From Actinernus sp. WN-2022 (lineage: Eukaryota > Cnidaria > Anthozoa > Actiniaria > Actinernidae), in the NCBI GenBank assembly GCA_030867875.1, contig JAOWCC010001751.1:24978369-25042368 (forward strand): a stretch of DNA of 64,000 bases, in the 5' to 3' direction. Both the position numbers and the translations under genes were made by a program. This document shows, in pieces, positions 24,801 to 33,863 of the stretch. The notes under the pieces are model-generated. The model was not told the DNA's origin. It did no database searches and saw only the letters and a program-made list of their open reading frames with translations. Numbering within the stretch: position 1 is the stretch's first letter; each line of letters begins with the position of its first letter.

Positions 24801-25203
24801 GTCTGGTTGGCGCATCCACCAGAACGTTTTCTACACAACTGTGCACTTGATAGTTCTTGCTTCCTTTAATGGTAACGTTCCTTTTTCTCTTGTGTAGCCC
24901 GAGGAGTGTATCCCCAAGATCGGCTGTCCATCCATTGACGACCTAACCTCTTTGGCCCGAGAGATTGGCCCAACGTGGAAGAGACTGGGTCGAGCGTTAG
25001 GACTTGATGAACCCGAACTGGACCAACTGGACGCCGACGAGAGACTTTTGTACGAGTGCTGCTATGGCGTACTGAGAAGGTGGACCCAGATCAAGGCCTC
25101 AAAAGCTACCTACGAGAGCCTGGGTCGAGCCTTAATCCATGATACAGTGCTGAGATTTGATTTGGCCGCGAAGTACTGTGGGGTGGCCCGTCCCTTTACA
25201 TAA
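11802..25203 (+). CDS. SH3 - Roc - COR - Death domain protein (gene 1; 5' end not found)
   Basis: Eight exons join without a frame break: 11802-11946, 13042-13164, 15234-15343, 18552-18661, 19435-19811, 21202-22251, 23427-24230 and 24898-25203 (stop). Every junction has AG before the exon and GT after it, and the phases agree (2,0,0,2,1,0,0,0). About 1,007 residues are covered: an unrecognised N-terminal part, SH3, Roc GTPase, COR with a Cys/His-rich module, and a Death domain ending four residues before the stop. ROCO proteins are GTP-regulated dimeric switches, and Death domains assemble signalling complexes. DAPK1 has a related Roc-COR-Death tail but with kinase and ankyrin repeats in front. 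The first known exon starts in phase 2, so upstream exons exist and are unplaced. The whole protein is predicted to be cytosolic: no signal peptide or membrane segment is visible in the known part. Confidence 0.85.
12700..12930 (-). mobile_element. tRNA-derived SINE (family A), intronic
   Basis: On the minus strand it begins CCTCCTGGTTAGCTCAGTGG (A box) and has GGTTGAAACCCCGG (B box). The body matches the plus-strand copy at 24528-24740, sharing 'ctgcaaatggttag' and 'cttctcggataagg'. The leading arm does not pair as a tRNA acceptor stem. Confidence 0.8.
13042..13164 (+). CDS. Gene 1 exon B (helical segment, kinase-tail-like)
   Basis: The 41 codons include RFPDDILELIEQCMSTDEDR followed by KLTIKEIVSILEQ. 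This resembles the final helices (subdomains X-XI) of protein kinases, where a Cys-x-x-x-Asp-x-x-x-Arg pattern is usual. No kinase catalytic loop is visible nearby, so a true kinase cannot be claimed. The acceptor is 'gttcatag' and the donor CAG|GTAAAT, both in phase 0. Confidence 0.65.
13556..14067. mobile_element. TTAA-flanked MITE (family 2), intronic
   Basis: The left 'ttaaagtgcataattataag' is mirrored by the right 'ccttatgggcactttaa'. Long inverted arms include 'attaaaatcgattct', 'atttcttgattt' and the pair 'cacaggaggcc' / 'ggcctcctgtg'. A truncated copy is at 25314-25686 and a remnant at 14728-14765. Confidence 0.8.
15234..18661 (+). CDS. Gene 1 exons C and D: SH3 domain
   Basis: Exon C (15234-15343) and exon D (18552-18661) share a phase-2 junction. 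Together they read SYDALRPIEMSYKKGERITV, then DLWFGQKEDGTFGFFNKDN. These match the SH3 ALYDY-like start, the 'F.KGE.i.V' strand, the RT-side Trp in LWFG and the closing 'G.FGFF' turn. SH3 domains bind proline-rich ligands. The 3.2-kb intron between the two exons contains a Penelope-like fragment, a mariner-like element and a SINE. The exon D donor is A|GTAAGT. Confidence 0.7.
15400..15960. mobile_element. Penelope-like retroelement fragment (tentative)
   Basis: 'gctgacgtttcgaacgctag' followed by 'cccttcgtaagag' resembles a terminal block I associate with Penelope-like elements in marine invertebrates. No reverse transcriptase or GIY-YIG frame is visible here, so this would be only an end fragment. 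Confidence 0.35.
15980..16105. repeat. Imperfect hairpin, about 125 bp
   Basis: 'gagcaatggcaccaccagtc' with 'gagattgg' is mirrored by 'cagtctcgactcggtgccat' with 'tgttc'. It is probably a small foldback element in the intron of gene 1. Confidence 0.5.
16106..16640. other. Intronic stretch of gene 1, nothing recognised
   Basis: The ORFs here are short, overlapping and without domains. Confidence 0.5.
16641..17218. mobile_element. Tc1/mariner-like MITE with repeated terminus
   Basis: The left end CAGTCGAACCTCGTTAATAC and right end GGTTCGACTG are inverted copies, and TA flanks both sides. The left terminus recurs in direct orientation at about 16788 and 16876. 'gtccgtattatagag' is repeated several times. 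The inside has no transposase. Confidence 0.8.
17692..17965 (+). mobile_element. tRNA-derived SINE (family B), full length
   Basis: The head GGAGCCGGAGTGGCGCAGTT (A box) and CAGGTTCGATATCCGG (B box) resemble a leucine or serine tRNA type. The body has 'ggtatctcgcccttgctccg', 'ctccggttttcctccctcca' and 'agccgggtcctgac'. Truncated relatives lie at 55284-55425 and 60404-60480. Confidence 0.8.
17966..18551. other. Intronic stretch of gene 1, nothing recognised
   Basis: It runs up to the acceptor of exon D. A GC-richer part (18430-18510, 'gcgcatgcgcggcgtgacg') is CpG-rich and could hold a regulatory site, but no specific motif is claimed. Confidence 0.4.
18703..19257. mobile_element. TTAA-flanked MITE (family 1), intronic
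   Basis: TTAA at 18703-18706 and at 19254-19257 flanks a body with inverted arms. 'ttgagtacttctgtgaagaa' and 'tttcctgacccgtgaccgcg' on the left are mirrored by 'cgcggtcatgggtcaggaaa' and 'cagaagtactcaaaac' on the right. It lies between exons D and E. Open stretches inside it are not genes. Confidence 0.9.
19435..19811 (+). CDS. Gene 1 exon E: Roc GTPase, P-loop half
   Basis: It starts after 'gatccccag' and completes an isoleucine codon with the previous exon. It carries RIMLIGQDRAGKTSLKKSLL, a Walker A motif (G-x4-GKT). The following 'STEGIEV' looks like switch I with the conserved threonine. It ends in phase 0 at CAG|GTGAAT. The rest of the GTPase is in exon F after a charged, low-complexity linker. 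Confidence 0.85.
19909..21033. mobile_element. 1.1-kb non-autonomous DNA transposon, intronic
   Basis: The left end TAGAGCGGTTTTGAGTGTCG matches the complement of the right end (GACACTGAATCGAAAACCGC then TCTA) with a short gap. A SINE (20293-20660) is nested inside. Related termini are at 29454-29622 and 32119-32484. No transposase is present. Confidence 0.65.
20293..20660 (-). mobile_element. tRNA-derived SINE (family C)
   Basis: On the minus strand it reads CTGATTAGCTCAGTTGGTAG (A box), then GGGGGTTCGAACCCGG (B box), an unrelated body, and a tail with GGCGCTATATAAATATGGCC followed by an A/T run. The tail resembles CR1/L2-type 3' ends, suggesting a LINE partner. Confidence 0.75.
21202..22251 (+). 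CDS. Gene 1 exon F: Roc (switch II to G4) and start of COR
   Basis: The 350 codons are bounded by 'ctgtccacag' and ATG|GTGAGT. After an acidic linker (residues 1-60) come DIWDFAGQHLYYATHPVF (G3/switch II) and VVVVGTHFDK (G4). Then follow 'VVDNNLSSEDTGVQDLKAKI' and the COR start with LQSQWLINVFKKLITV. The THFDK form of the G4 motif occurs in animal ROCO proteins of the MFHAS1/DAPK type. In gene 2 the matching COR segment is a separate 77-codon exon, so an intron was gained or lost between the paralogues. Confidence 0.9.
22924..23073. repeat. 150-bp hairpin element
   Basis: 'caattgctggctttcactca' and 'catggcggccatgttggtgc' are mirrored by 'gcaccaacatggcggctatg' and 'gtgaaagccagcaattg'. A partial relative is at 8758-8822. 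Confidence 0.8.
23273..23369. repeat. Small inverted repeat
   Basis: 'ggtccgtatagagaacactg' and 'tgccc' on the left are mirrored by 'gcacagtttttctctgtacg' and 'gac' on the right. Confidence 0.55.
23427..24230 (+). CDS. Gene 1 exon G: COR domain with Cys/His-rich module
   Basis: The 268 codons lie between 'tttctgacag' and GAG|GTGAGC. The text begins HPLYGKYWKNLEETGILDK and contains MMEHYGFLAKF and YFVPAQL, typical COR winged-helix segments, then GFVPHGLFAQLISRL. Near the C-terminus is C-x2-C-x2-C-x6-C-x2-H-x4-C-x4-C-x-H, conserved position by position in gene 2. The module could bind zinc. The exon has exactly the same length (804 bp) as its gene 2 counterpart. Confidence 0.9.
24528..24740 (+). 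mobile_element. tRNA-derived SINE (family A), in the last intron of gene 1
   Basis: CTCCCGGTTAGCTCAGTGGT (A box) and GCGGGTTCAAACCCCGG (B box) are intact. The 5' and 3' ends cannot pair as an acceptor stem, and the body matches 12700-12930. It is therefore a SINE rather than a tRNA gene. Confidence 0.8.
24898..25203 (+). CDS. Gene 1 exon H: Death domain and stop
   Basis: The acceptor is 'ttttctcttgtgtag'. The text contains LAREIGPTWKRLGRALGLDE, then LLYECCYGVLRRWTQ and YESLGRALIHDTV, the six-helix Death-domain pattern with its WKRLGRALGL core and central Trp. The frame ends at TAA. Unlike gene 2, no further exon follows, so this protein has no TIR. Confidence 0.9.
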   Translation, partial: PEECIPKIGCPSIDDLTSLAREIGPTWKRLGRALGLDEPELDQLDADERLLYECCYGVLRRWTQIKASKATYESLGRALIHDTVLRFDLAAKYCGVARPFT

Positions 25204-25313
25204 TGTTAATACGACAAGTAAGGGTTATTAATCTGTAGCGAAGGGGGTATATTGTACACCTCAGTCAGTATTTCAAGAAAGGTTGTCACGGACAAACAAC
25301 ATTTCCAGACCGG
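25204..25313 (+). other. Start of the 3' UTR of gene 1
   Basis: It follows the TAA. No clear AATAAA lies before the truncated MITE that begins at about 25314, so the cleavage site is unplaced. Confidence 0.3.
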
Positions 25314-25686
25314 TGTTACGTCTACGAGATAAAAAGGTTTATATTTCCAATATGCTAATGTGTGATGTCATCACCGACATCACTTATTATACAAAAGCAT
25401 GCTGGTAGAGACAAATTACTTATTTTTAAATTCTAAGTTATATTTGAAGCTTATCAACGTCATTTTACCAAAAAAAAAAATCTAAATTAGAAAATAGCTT
25501 AATTCACAAGCAAAAAGAAATTCAGCAAATGTCTGTGATGACATCACATCATTAGCATATTGGAAATATAAACCTTTATATCTCGTAGACGCAACACCCA
25601 AATCAAGAAATATTCTACCGTTGGACTATCCACTTCATGTACAATCGATATCAAAGATAACTGGCTAGGGCTTATAAGCACTTTAA
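25314..25686. mobile_element. Truncated TTAA MITE (family 2)
   Basis: The right end 'ggcttataagcactttaa' is intact. The inverted arms share 'acgtctacgaga' and 'tttatatttccaatatgcta'. The left end lacks about 90 bp. It matches 13556-14067. Confidence 0.75.
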
Positions 25687-26654
25687 GCATCCCACATGGC
25701 CGAGAGGTTCGTTAGTTCATATCAAAATCGGTGGAAATACGTGAAGTCTTACCGTGACACAGCCCCTTTAATATCGATTCTGCATCAAGTGATAGTTGAA
25801 TATTTCACTGTGGAAATGCAATATAACAAAAATAAGTCAAGATTTAGTTCTAGTTGAGTGAAATATGTATCTGTACTTTAACACATCTATGATTTCTAGC
25901 TCAAAACAAATTTGCATTTAAAATGTCACCAGTTAGATCAGTTGCGTGTAGTTGACTTAGGGTGTTTCGAAAGCCACAATCATAAAATGAGAAACAAGAG
26001 TTGCCTGAATCTAGTATTCGACGGTGAAATACGGCGTAAACATATTCCACGGCGTACCGGGGCCGGTAATGTATGGAGGCGCAACTTTAGAATACCCGGC
26101 CACTAAAACTTGGGAGTCGTAACTACTGGCTAAATATACTGAAAAGTAAAAGTTATAGTAATCAAATTATGAATGATTATATTCAATTACATAACTTGAA
26201 AGCTAAAAGTTTGGAGTTGGTTTGAATATTTCAGGGAGTGCGGGGCTGATTAGTGCCTACTGAACCATGTAACACTTATAGAACAACATGACCAGTTGTT
26301 TTCCAGTTCAATGACCAAGTGGTCTCTATTGTCGTTTATAGGGGTCATCACGTGGTATCTAGCGCACGCACTAATTGAATATTAAGTAATACTCCGGCTA
26401 AGAACAGGAGAACTAAACGGCAAGGAATGTAAAAAGGTGTTAATTTTGTATTATACTTTCTCGTAATTTTATTGGTTGATACTCGTACATTCAATAAATA
26501 CCCATCGAAATAATACATTATCGTTATAAAATTATTTGATGTTTCAATTTAGTTTTGATCAAACTACTTGGTCTGATTTCAGAGTAAATCGTTATTGGGA
26601 AAGTTCTCAAATTTGTGATTCAAATTTCTTGCCTTTCTGATTGGCTGGTGATCT
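25687..26654. other. Non-coding stretch
   Basis: No gene is recognised. At about 26386 'taagtaat' and 'ctaagaacaggag' begin a terminus that recurs at about 27024 and, inverted, at about 28975. Confidence 0.45.
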
Positions 26655-26945
26655 AGTCCGTCCTTATGTACCGAAACGGCAACTAAGATCTGCCTCTAAG
26701 AACTTGTTAGAATTTGCACCATATAACTTGAAAGGATATGGCTATAGAGCCTTCTCTGTGTCCGCGCCTAGGCTCTGGAACTCACTACCGGACTTTATAA
26801 GAGACCACCCAAACAGTTGAAAGCTTTAAAATACATGTTTTTAGATAGGGAAATTTTTAAATAAGATTTTTATTTTTATATTATATGTAAAGCGCTAATG
26901 GGCTGTAGGGAATTGGCGCTATATAAATGTATTATTATTATTATT
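26655..26945 (+). mobile_element. 3' end of a CR1/L2-like non-LTR retrotransposon
   Basis: The frame reads YGYRAFSVSAPRLWNSLPDF, the conserved C-terminal tail of CR1/L2 reverse transcriptases. It is followed by 'ggcgctatataaatg' and a (TTA)n tail. This is the usual 5'-truncated dead copy. Confidence 0.8.
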
Positions 26946-27110
26946 CTTTCAGTTTTCACAGCAGAAATGACCAACAGCGTTATTTTTAGTTTATAACTTT
27001 GACTGTGGACATCTCGCACATCACTTAAGTAATGCATGATTCGCGTAAGAACAGGAGCACTCAATGGCCAGGAATGCACAAAGGTGTTAATTTTTCTATT
27101 GTTGAAACTT

Positions 27111-27694
27111 TCTCATGAAAAAAATCGATCCCATTTTTATTTCATTTTATTAAATTATAGGCTTCCCTTAGCCATTTTGTGCAAGGATAAAATCAATTTG
27201 GAGAGCGCGAACATAATTATATTTCGTATCGAAGTCAGGCATAATTGCCAAAATTAGGCGACAATTTTTATGCCGCTAAAGATATTGCTAGTCGCATGCG
27301 TGACGTCACTAGGTCATACATTAATATTCACAAAAGTAAAAATATGGCTGACTGCAAGGATTCTATTAGAACAATTATGGCCATCGTCAAGATTTCTCAA
27401 AGTATTACATATTTAAATTGAAAACTGGCCAAAAATGCACTTACAGTATTTTGTAGTATTTATGGGGACGAATATAAATGCGCAGACCTAGTGACGTCAC
27501 GCATGTGATTACCATATCTTTAAGAGCAGAAAAATTGTCGCCTGATTTTGGCAATTCCGCCTGATTTCGATACGAAAAAAAAATATGTTCGCGCTCTCCA
27601 AATTGATTTATCATTGCACAAAATGGCTAAGGGAAGCCTATATTTTAATAAAATGAAATAAAAATGGGATCGATTTTTTTATGTCATTGCCACT
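27111..27694. mobile_element. Palindromic MITE, arms about 200 bp
   Basis: Arms share 'aaaatcgatcccatttttat', 'ggcttcccttagccattttg', 'ttggagagcgcgaac' and 'gcgtgacgtcacta'. The right end runs into 'gccactttaaa', a TTAA-type terminus. The matching left terminus is lost. Confidence 0.8.
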
Positions 27695-27910
27695 TTAAAC
27701 AGAAATAAACCTCCTAAAAAATTCACAATACTTTTTTAAAGAAAATGATTGAAGCGGTAATATGTAAAAAGAGAGAAAGAAATCCTATTTGGGGAACATT
27801 GAAATATTTTATAATATCTCATATTTTGTTTAAGTGTATTTCTATTAGCTGAATTTGTTTTGGAATCAAAAACATATACACAACGAGCGATTTCATGCAT
27901 TTTAATTTGA

Positions 27911-28794
27911 GAACATTACACTCGTTCTCAATAACACGTGCAGGTTCGAAATTGAATTTCCAACGGAAAACGTCAATTTGGTAGATGTCACTCAACTATA
28001 TTTCTATGGCAACACTGGTCTGCATGCTAAATAATTACTACGAAAACGTCGCCATACAACTCCTAGAGTGGAGGAAACGTAAATAGTGTAGGAGGTCAAC
28101 GAAATCGTAAGTAATTTGAGGCGACATAGGTAGAGAAATGGCGGATACTAAGCCGAAAAACGATTGTTTTTTTGCTTGAATTCCTCACCGAAATGTCAGT
28201 CGAGAGTGGAGAGCATTGCCGATAATCCATGTCCAGAGAGTTTAAAAAAAAATATTTGCCCTGTCGAAATCCATGCCTGGAGCTCGTCAAGGTAGAGCTC
28301 GAGGGTATTGCTCGATAAAACCTCTTAAAAGGAGCATATCTGCAACTGGATGAATAAAAATAACTATAATTCTTTTTCCAAGACCTTTGAAGCTATATAA
28401 ACAATCAGATTTCTTATACACAAACCGCTCGCTCACACAAAGTTTATGCGATTTCCCTATTTTGATCTTATACACAAACCGCTCGCTCACACATAAAGTT
28501 TATGCGATTTCCCTATTTTGATCTTATACACAAACCGCTCGCTCACACAAAGTTTATGCGATTTCCCTATTTTGCAAACCCTTGGCTCTAAGCATGATTG
28601 CTCTCCATCAAAGCGACTTTGGGAAAGACTTTGCCATGTTTATAAAATGCTAGTTTCCCGGCCCGAATTTACTCACACAACGGTTCACTTCAAACTCCAT
28701 GGAAACCGTTTGATTGACATCCACCAGAAACGACTTCGAAGTCGGGAGTTTCGTTTCGAACCTGCACGTGTTATTGAGAACGAGTGTAATACCA
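27911..28794. repeat. Diverged inverted repeat
   Basis: 'attacactcgttctcaataa' with 'cacgtgcaggttcgaa' at 27913 is mirrored by 'ttcgaacctgcacgtg' with 'ttattgagaacgagtgtaat' near 28757-28792. Weaker pairing extends inward. Confidence 0.7.
28413..28574 (+). repeat. Three tandem copies of a 54-bp unit
   Basis: Each copy begins CTTATACACAAACCGCTCGC and ends 'gcgatttccctattttg'. Starts are at 28413, 28467 and 28523; the second copy carries a 2-bp insertion. Confidence 0.9.
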
Positions 28795-29069
28795 CTAGTC
28801 AATAGATATATTTAGTGTATAATTGAACCATTTTCTATTTGGGATTAATGAAATCACATTCATTGCCGTGTAACAAAAGATCTTGCTCCAGTTCAAACAA
28901 AATCGATATTGGGAATTGCTCATTGCCGCACCTATTGTCTTTTGCTCCTGTTCTTAGGCGAACCATTACTTAATGAGTTTTACAAGTACTATTTACAAAC
29001 TCGAACCGGAGGTGAGAGTTTGTAAATCCGACAAAACACGGACACAAATTATCTCTATGACTTACCAAA

Positions 29070-29160
29070 CGGCGCCTCTCTGGTTAGCTCAGTTGGTAGA
29101 GTGCAGGAAGTCGCGGTTTCGAATCCCGGCCGCGTCCCAGTCGTTGGCCTATTTATCAAG
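29070..29160 (+). mobile_element. Degenerate tRNA-like SINE head
   Basis: CTGGTTAGCTCAGTTGGTAG is followed too closely by GCGGTTTCGAATCCCGG, so the anticodon region is deleted. A SINE relic is likely. Confidence 0.6.
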
Positions 29161-29279
29161 TTTACTCCGTTATTACAAATACTATTATACTACTTATAAT
29201 ATGGGCGGGGGAAAAGAAAGCGAAAAAAAAAAGGACTGAGAGGAGAATATCCAAAGGCACCATTCGATAGATATTCCCT

Positions 29280-29446
29280 AGCTAAGACTAAGCAATGTTA
29301 CAGCTAAGACTAAGCAATATTACAGCTAAGACTAAGCAATATTACAGCTAAGACTAAGCAATATTACAGCTAAGACTAAGCAATATTACAGCTAAGACTA
29401 AGCAATATTACAGCTAAGACTAAGCAATATTACAGCTAAGACTAAG
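29280..29446 (+). repeat. 22-bp minisatellite, 7.6 copies
   Basis: The unit AGCTAAGACTAAGCAATATT plus AC is repeated with a single variant base in the first copy. There is no spacer, so it is not a CRISPR. Confidence 0.95.
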
Positions 29447-29453
29447 TACTCGG

Positions 29454-29622
29454 TAGAGCAGATTTCGTATGACAAACTACAGCACGTTACCGTACGGCAT
29501 GCCGTCACGTTGAAATGGTTTCCCATGGTTTTTGTCCTGCTGATCCAATCAAATTACAGAGTTACGGTACAGTACGGTTACAGACATGCCGTAGTTTATC
29601 CACTCATACGAAATCTGCTCTA
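29454..29622. mobile_element. 169-bp MITE
   Basis: The ends TAGAGCAGATTTCGTATG and its complement are exact. Inner arms also pair ('aaactac', 'ccgtac'). The termini resemble those at 19909-21033 and 32119-32484. Confidence 0.85.
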
Positions 29623-30180
29623 TTTACTATTTACTGATCTCAAAAATATTTTTACAAAAAAATTATTTGTGGAGTAGGACGATTTAAGATTAATAAAAAT
29701 GAAAAAAAACTATTGCGAAATCTCCTTATTTAAAAGTGACATAACCTTATGTTTAAAGCTAGATAAGCTTATGGCCTCCAATCGTATTATTTGGTAAACT
29801 ATTCCATTCATTAATTATTCGTACGAAAAACAAACAATTTAAAGACATTTGTTCTACAGTAACTGTAAACCTGATTCAGGTCGAGCGAGTCATTGTACCG
29901 TGAAAACATAATCAGTTTGACGCGAGTATTAAACGTTTATAAAAACCTAAACGTGACTGATTAAGCTTACATATCAACTTGGCCGGCTTGCTAACCCACA
30001 GTCGCACTGCTTTGGCTTCAATGCTTCTTGATAGTTCTTTCTCCGTTCTTCGCGAAGTACCTTGGCAGTAAGAAAAGTGGCCCAGTCAGCAGAATATGCA
30101 TCAACCAATAGCAGCATCGATTACAAGGCGGATACACTAACCAATCAAAATCGGGATACCATTGTACTGTAACATACCAC
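29623..30180. other. Non-coding stretch
   Basis: No gene or repeat family is recognised before the retrotransposon body. Confidence 0.5.
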
Positions 30181-31498
30181 TTGCGCGTTAGTTGCAAAGT
30201 TATACCTGTTTTCAAAAGTGAGGATTGTCATGTATGTTCCAACTTTAGACCAATTTCTATTGTACCTTGTCTATCAAAAATACTTGAAAAAATATTATAT
30301 ATGAGATTCCTTGATTTTCTAAATAAGCATAATATTTTGTTCAATCATCAATACGGATTTAGGAAAAATCATTCAACTTATATGGCCATTTTAGAACTGG
30401 TTGACAACATATCCCAAGCTTTTGAAAATAATAAATTTACTATTGGTTTATTCATAGACCTCAAAAAAGCATTTGACACTGTTAATCATACAATACTACT
30501 TGATAAATTAGCCTTTTATGGATTTCGAGGAATAGCTCATTTTATGGCTCACAAGTTACCTCAACAATAGATATCAATGTGTTCAAATTGATGGTATTCA
30601 ATCTAATTGCAAACTAATTAAATGTGGTGTACCTCAGAATCTATCTTAGGCCCACTTCTTTTCCTTATTTATATCAATGATATTTGCTATTCATTTATAC
30701 TTTTTGCGGACGATACTAACATATTCTTCAGTGGCCATGATATTCAATCACTTTTCAATTTTATGAACCATGAACTTGAGAAAGTTCTTTAATGGTTTAA
30801 CTTTCTTCACCCAGATAAAACTAAATATATATTTTTCCATCCTCCTAAAAAAAAGTTAATCTCGATGATCTTAATATTCAGATTGATGGGTGTAAAATTA
30901 ACAGGACTCCACAGACTAATTTCCTAGGTATTATCATTCACCAACACCTATCCTGGACTGCTCATATTCAAACTATTACTTCCAAAATTTCTAAAACAAT
31001 TGGGATTATATCAAAATCTCGACTATTTTTTGGAAAAGTCACTCTGTTTTATATAGCTCGCTTGTTTTGCCATACTTACAATACTGCACTTTAATCTGGG
31101 CAGCAACCTATAAGTCGCACCTACAACCATTATTACTTTGTCAAAAAAAAGTTGCTCGTATTATAACTCTCCTCCACTCGCACATTCTAATATTATTCAA
31201 ACAGTTAAATATTCAAACTATATTTGATATTTATAAATATCAAGTGTGTTGCTTCGTTTTTCAACATGTTAATAATGTTCTACCTCAACCTATATCTTTA
31301 CTATTTGATCTAAATATTACAATTCACCATCGTAATACCAGACGGAAATAAGATCTTCATTTTGCTTTTCATAAATACTCATTTTCAATTCGATCACAAG
31401 GTCCTAAAATATGGAATTCAATTCCACTAGCACTTCGTAACTCTATGAAAATCTATAATTATAAAACTATATTAAAGAATGATTACCTCTCTCTATAA
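30181..31498 (+). pseudogene. Broken non-LTR retrotransposon reverse transcriptase
   Basis: The first frame (30181-30570) reads FRPISIVPCLSKILEKILY, then HQYGFRKNHST and FIDLKKAFDTVNH, reverse transcriptase motifs 1 to 3. Further motifs lie in other frames: GPLLFLIYINDI and FADDTN near 30650-30720, and the C-terminal GPKIWNSIPLALRNS near 31400. Frameshifts and a stop separate them, and the 5' end (endonuclease) is missing. The order and motifs fit the CR1/L2/jockey group. It is not expressed as one protein. Confidence 0.9.
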
Positions 31499-32118
31499 GT
31501 GATTATTAGTAAGTAAATATATCTTAATTAATTAATATCTGACTCGCATTTATTATTTAATTTATTCTATCAACCAAATTTATAGTAATATAAACCAAAT
31601 TTATAGAAACTATGTAATTTGCTAAATTTATCTATCCTTCTAATAACAAGAATTTCTGACTACATTTGTAAATTTACTTCTGACCCGACACTACTGCCAA
31701 ATAAGCCTCTGGCTTCGGCTATGTAAAAAATACACTAATGTAAAACTGAGGGATATCATAAAAATACAGTTTACGCGGGGAAAGTGCAACGGCCGAGCAG
31801 GATCTGTAATCTTAATGTGAGGCGAGGATGTATATCTCCGATATAACACGGACACGAATTTTATAACTGACTTCTAAAATGTTACTTCTAATATAAAATA
31901 TTTTTTGAGAAATTGATGAAATTTCGTGTTTACAGCAATGTTGTGCGTCACTGATATGCGCAGTTAGAGTACAGGGCAAAATAGTTATCCCACATTGATA
32001 GTCCGGTCGCATTGGTATAACAGTGATCTGTGGAGCCTTTGTGTTTGAGCTACCCGGGTCATTGTTAGATTGTCAGTTTGGGAGCAAGCACCGATTGATA
32101 AAACATCAGTGTCCTTAT
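31499..32118. other. AT-rich non-coding stretch
   Basis: It begins with the probable 3' tail of the retrotransposon. Nothing else is recognised. Confidence 0.5.
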
Positions 32119-32484
32119 GGAGCGGTTTTCAATAGCCCACTTCCGCGATATGCTTTACTTGTCACGCACAAAGGTTTCAATACGAGGCTCCGTGCTAAAT
32201 TAAATTTATTATTTTCTCTGTGAAAATAAAAAGGATAATTTAGCACGAAGCCTCGTATTGAAACCTTTGTGCGTGACAAGTAAAGCGTATCGCGGAAGTG
32301 GGCTATCGAGTGTCGTAAACGGAAAAACCAGTGAGCCAATCACAGGAGCAAGTAAAAACATCAATGAATCAATCACGAACTGAAGTAATTCACGATTGGT
32401 TTTACTTCAAACAACCAGAGGCAAAGTAAACGCAATCAAATCCGAAAGCAGTTACTTTTCGACACTCAATTGAAATCTGCTCTT
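32119..32484. mobile_element. Palindrome-bearing MITE
   Basis: Termini 'ggagcggttttcaat' and 'attgaaatctgctct' enclose a nearly perfect palindrome (32132-32306) with 75-bp arms. The left arm starts ATAGCCCACTTCCGCGATAT and includes 'ttgtcacgcacaaagg' and 'caatacgaggct'. The loop is about 25 bp. Confidence 0.8.
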
Positions 32485-32527
32485 TCAGTGATAAACGTTT
32501 TTATCACTGATATAAAGATATGTTTTA

Positions 32528-33265
32528 TTAAAGTGCATATGAAGCGAAAATTAAGTTGATCTAATATTAAAAGGCTTTCGAAATGAGGAATAATGACATT
32601 TTCCGTTTGTCAATTTCTCATCTCGTTTCAGAGATATTCAGGTTTTTGTAATATGCAAATGAGATTACCCATGACATGTTGGTTGCACAGCCTGGAGACA
32701 AATCACAAAATGAAGAATATCTCTGCAAATATTGAATAACAACTAGTGAAACTTTGCACATGTATGACACTATGGAAATTACACATCATTGTGCAAATTA
32801 TAGTGTTGCCATGGAAACTCATGGCCCCACGCACCTTTCACTTTAACATAAAATTCCAATTTCTTTCCTCGTTACCAAAAACAGTTGTTTAAACTACTCA
32901 CATACAATGCTACATTGTTCCGTATCTTATTTTGGACCCACAAAAAAAATGCGTTTGACAAAAGAGATATTAGCCGCCGAGGAAGATTGTGTTATTTGTA
33001 GAGGACGCCTGGGCCAGAGTGTTTCCATGGCAACATCATAATTTGCACAATTATGTGTATTTTCAATAGTGTCAAATATGTGCAAAGTTTCAGTAATTGT
33101 TATTCAATATTTGCAGAGATATTCATGATTTTGTGATTTGTCTCCAGGCTGTGCAACAAACATGACGTCATTGGTCACCATTTGTATATCACAAAAACAA
33201 ATGGAAGATGTCATAAAGAATTTTAAAATGAACTTAACTTAATTTTCGCTTCGTATGCACTTTAA
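32528..33265. mobile_element. TTAA-flanked MITE (family 3)
   Basis: TTAA 32528-32531 and 33262-33265 flank AGTGCATATGAAGCGAAAAT on the left and its near-complement on the right ('attttcgcttcgtatgcact'). Inner arms pair as well ('gcacagcctggagacaaatc'). The right TTAA is shared with the next element. Confidence 0.85.
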
Positions 33266-33863
33266 AGTGCCACTACGACGAAAATTTACCATTTCGATTT
33301 GCCACTTTTTCAGTGTCTATAGGTCAATCAGTATTAGAAATATCCGAAATAGTAAAAAATATTCCCAAATGGGCATCTTAAACCACAAATTTTAGGAGAG
33401 TTTACCGGTAAAATCCTGTCCGCCATTGCTGGAAGCCGTGCCCTTTGTTCAGCTTTAAACAAAGGTTTATTCACCGGAAGTGATGTCATACACTTAACAC
33501 GACAACCTCGTGGCGCGAAATAGCGTGCATAAAAAAGTAGCCAACCTCGCAAAGATAAATATAACTTTCTTCTTATGTACGTGAAGACGTTTTTAGTAGA
33601 AATATGCCTCCAGGCGTTGTGTTCTGCAGGCGAGCGTTAAGTGTATGACATCATTTCCGGTGAATAAACCTTTGTTTAAAGCTGAACAAAGGGCACGGCT
33701 TCCAGTAATGGCGGACGTGTAGATTCAATATTCGGAGCTAAAAAAATAAGACTTCCTGTCGTTGTATCGAAAAACAATTTGAACTGGTAATAATATATGA
33801 ACTCTACTTTATGAATATGCAAAAACATTGATATGTCAAAATTTGATCGTAGGGGCACTTTAA
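33262..33863. mobile_element. TTAA-flanked MITE (family 4)
   Basis: TTAA 33262-33265 and 33860-33863 flank AGTGCCACTACGACGAAAAT and 'ttgatcgtaggggcact'. Inside, 'tgaacaaagggcacgg' pairs with 'ccgtgccctttgttca'. A second copy missing its right end is at 59854-60403. Confidence 0.85.

Larger units (their letters stand above)
27024..28978. mobile_element. About 1.95-kb element with inverted ends (tentative)
   Basis: The left 'cttaagtaatgcatgattcg' and 'cgtaagaacaggagc' face the right 'gctcctgttcttaggcgaac' and 'cattacttaat'. It contains nested palindromes at 27111-27694 and 27911-28794. No ORF of note is present. Confidence 0.5.

Noticed and set aside
29280..29446. CRISPR-like array
   Set aside because: Units of 22 bp follow each other without spacers, so this is a minisatellite in a eukaryotic genome.
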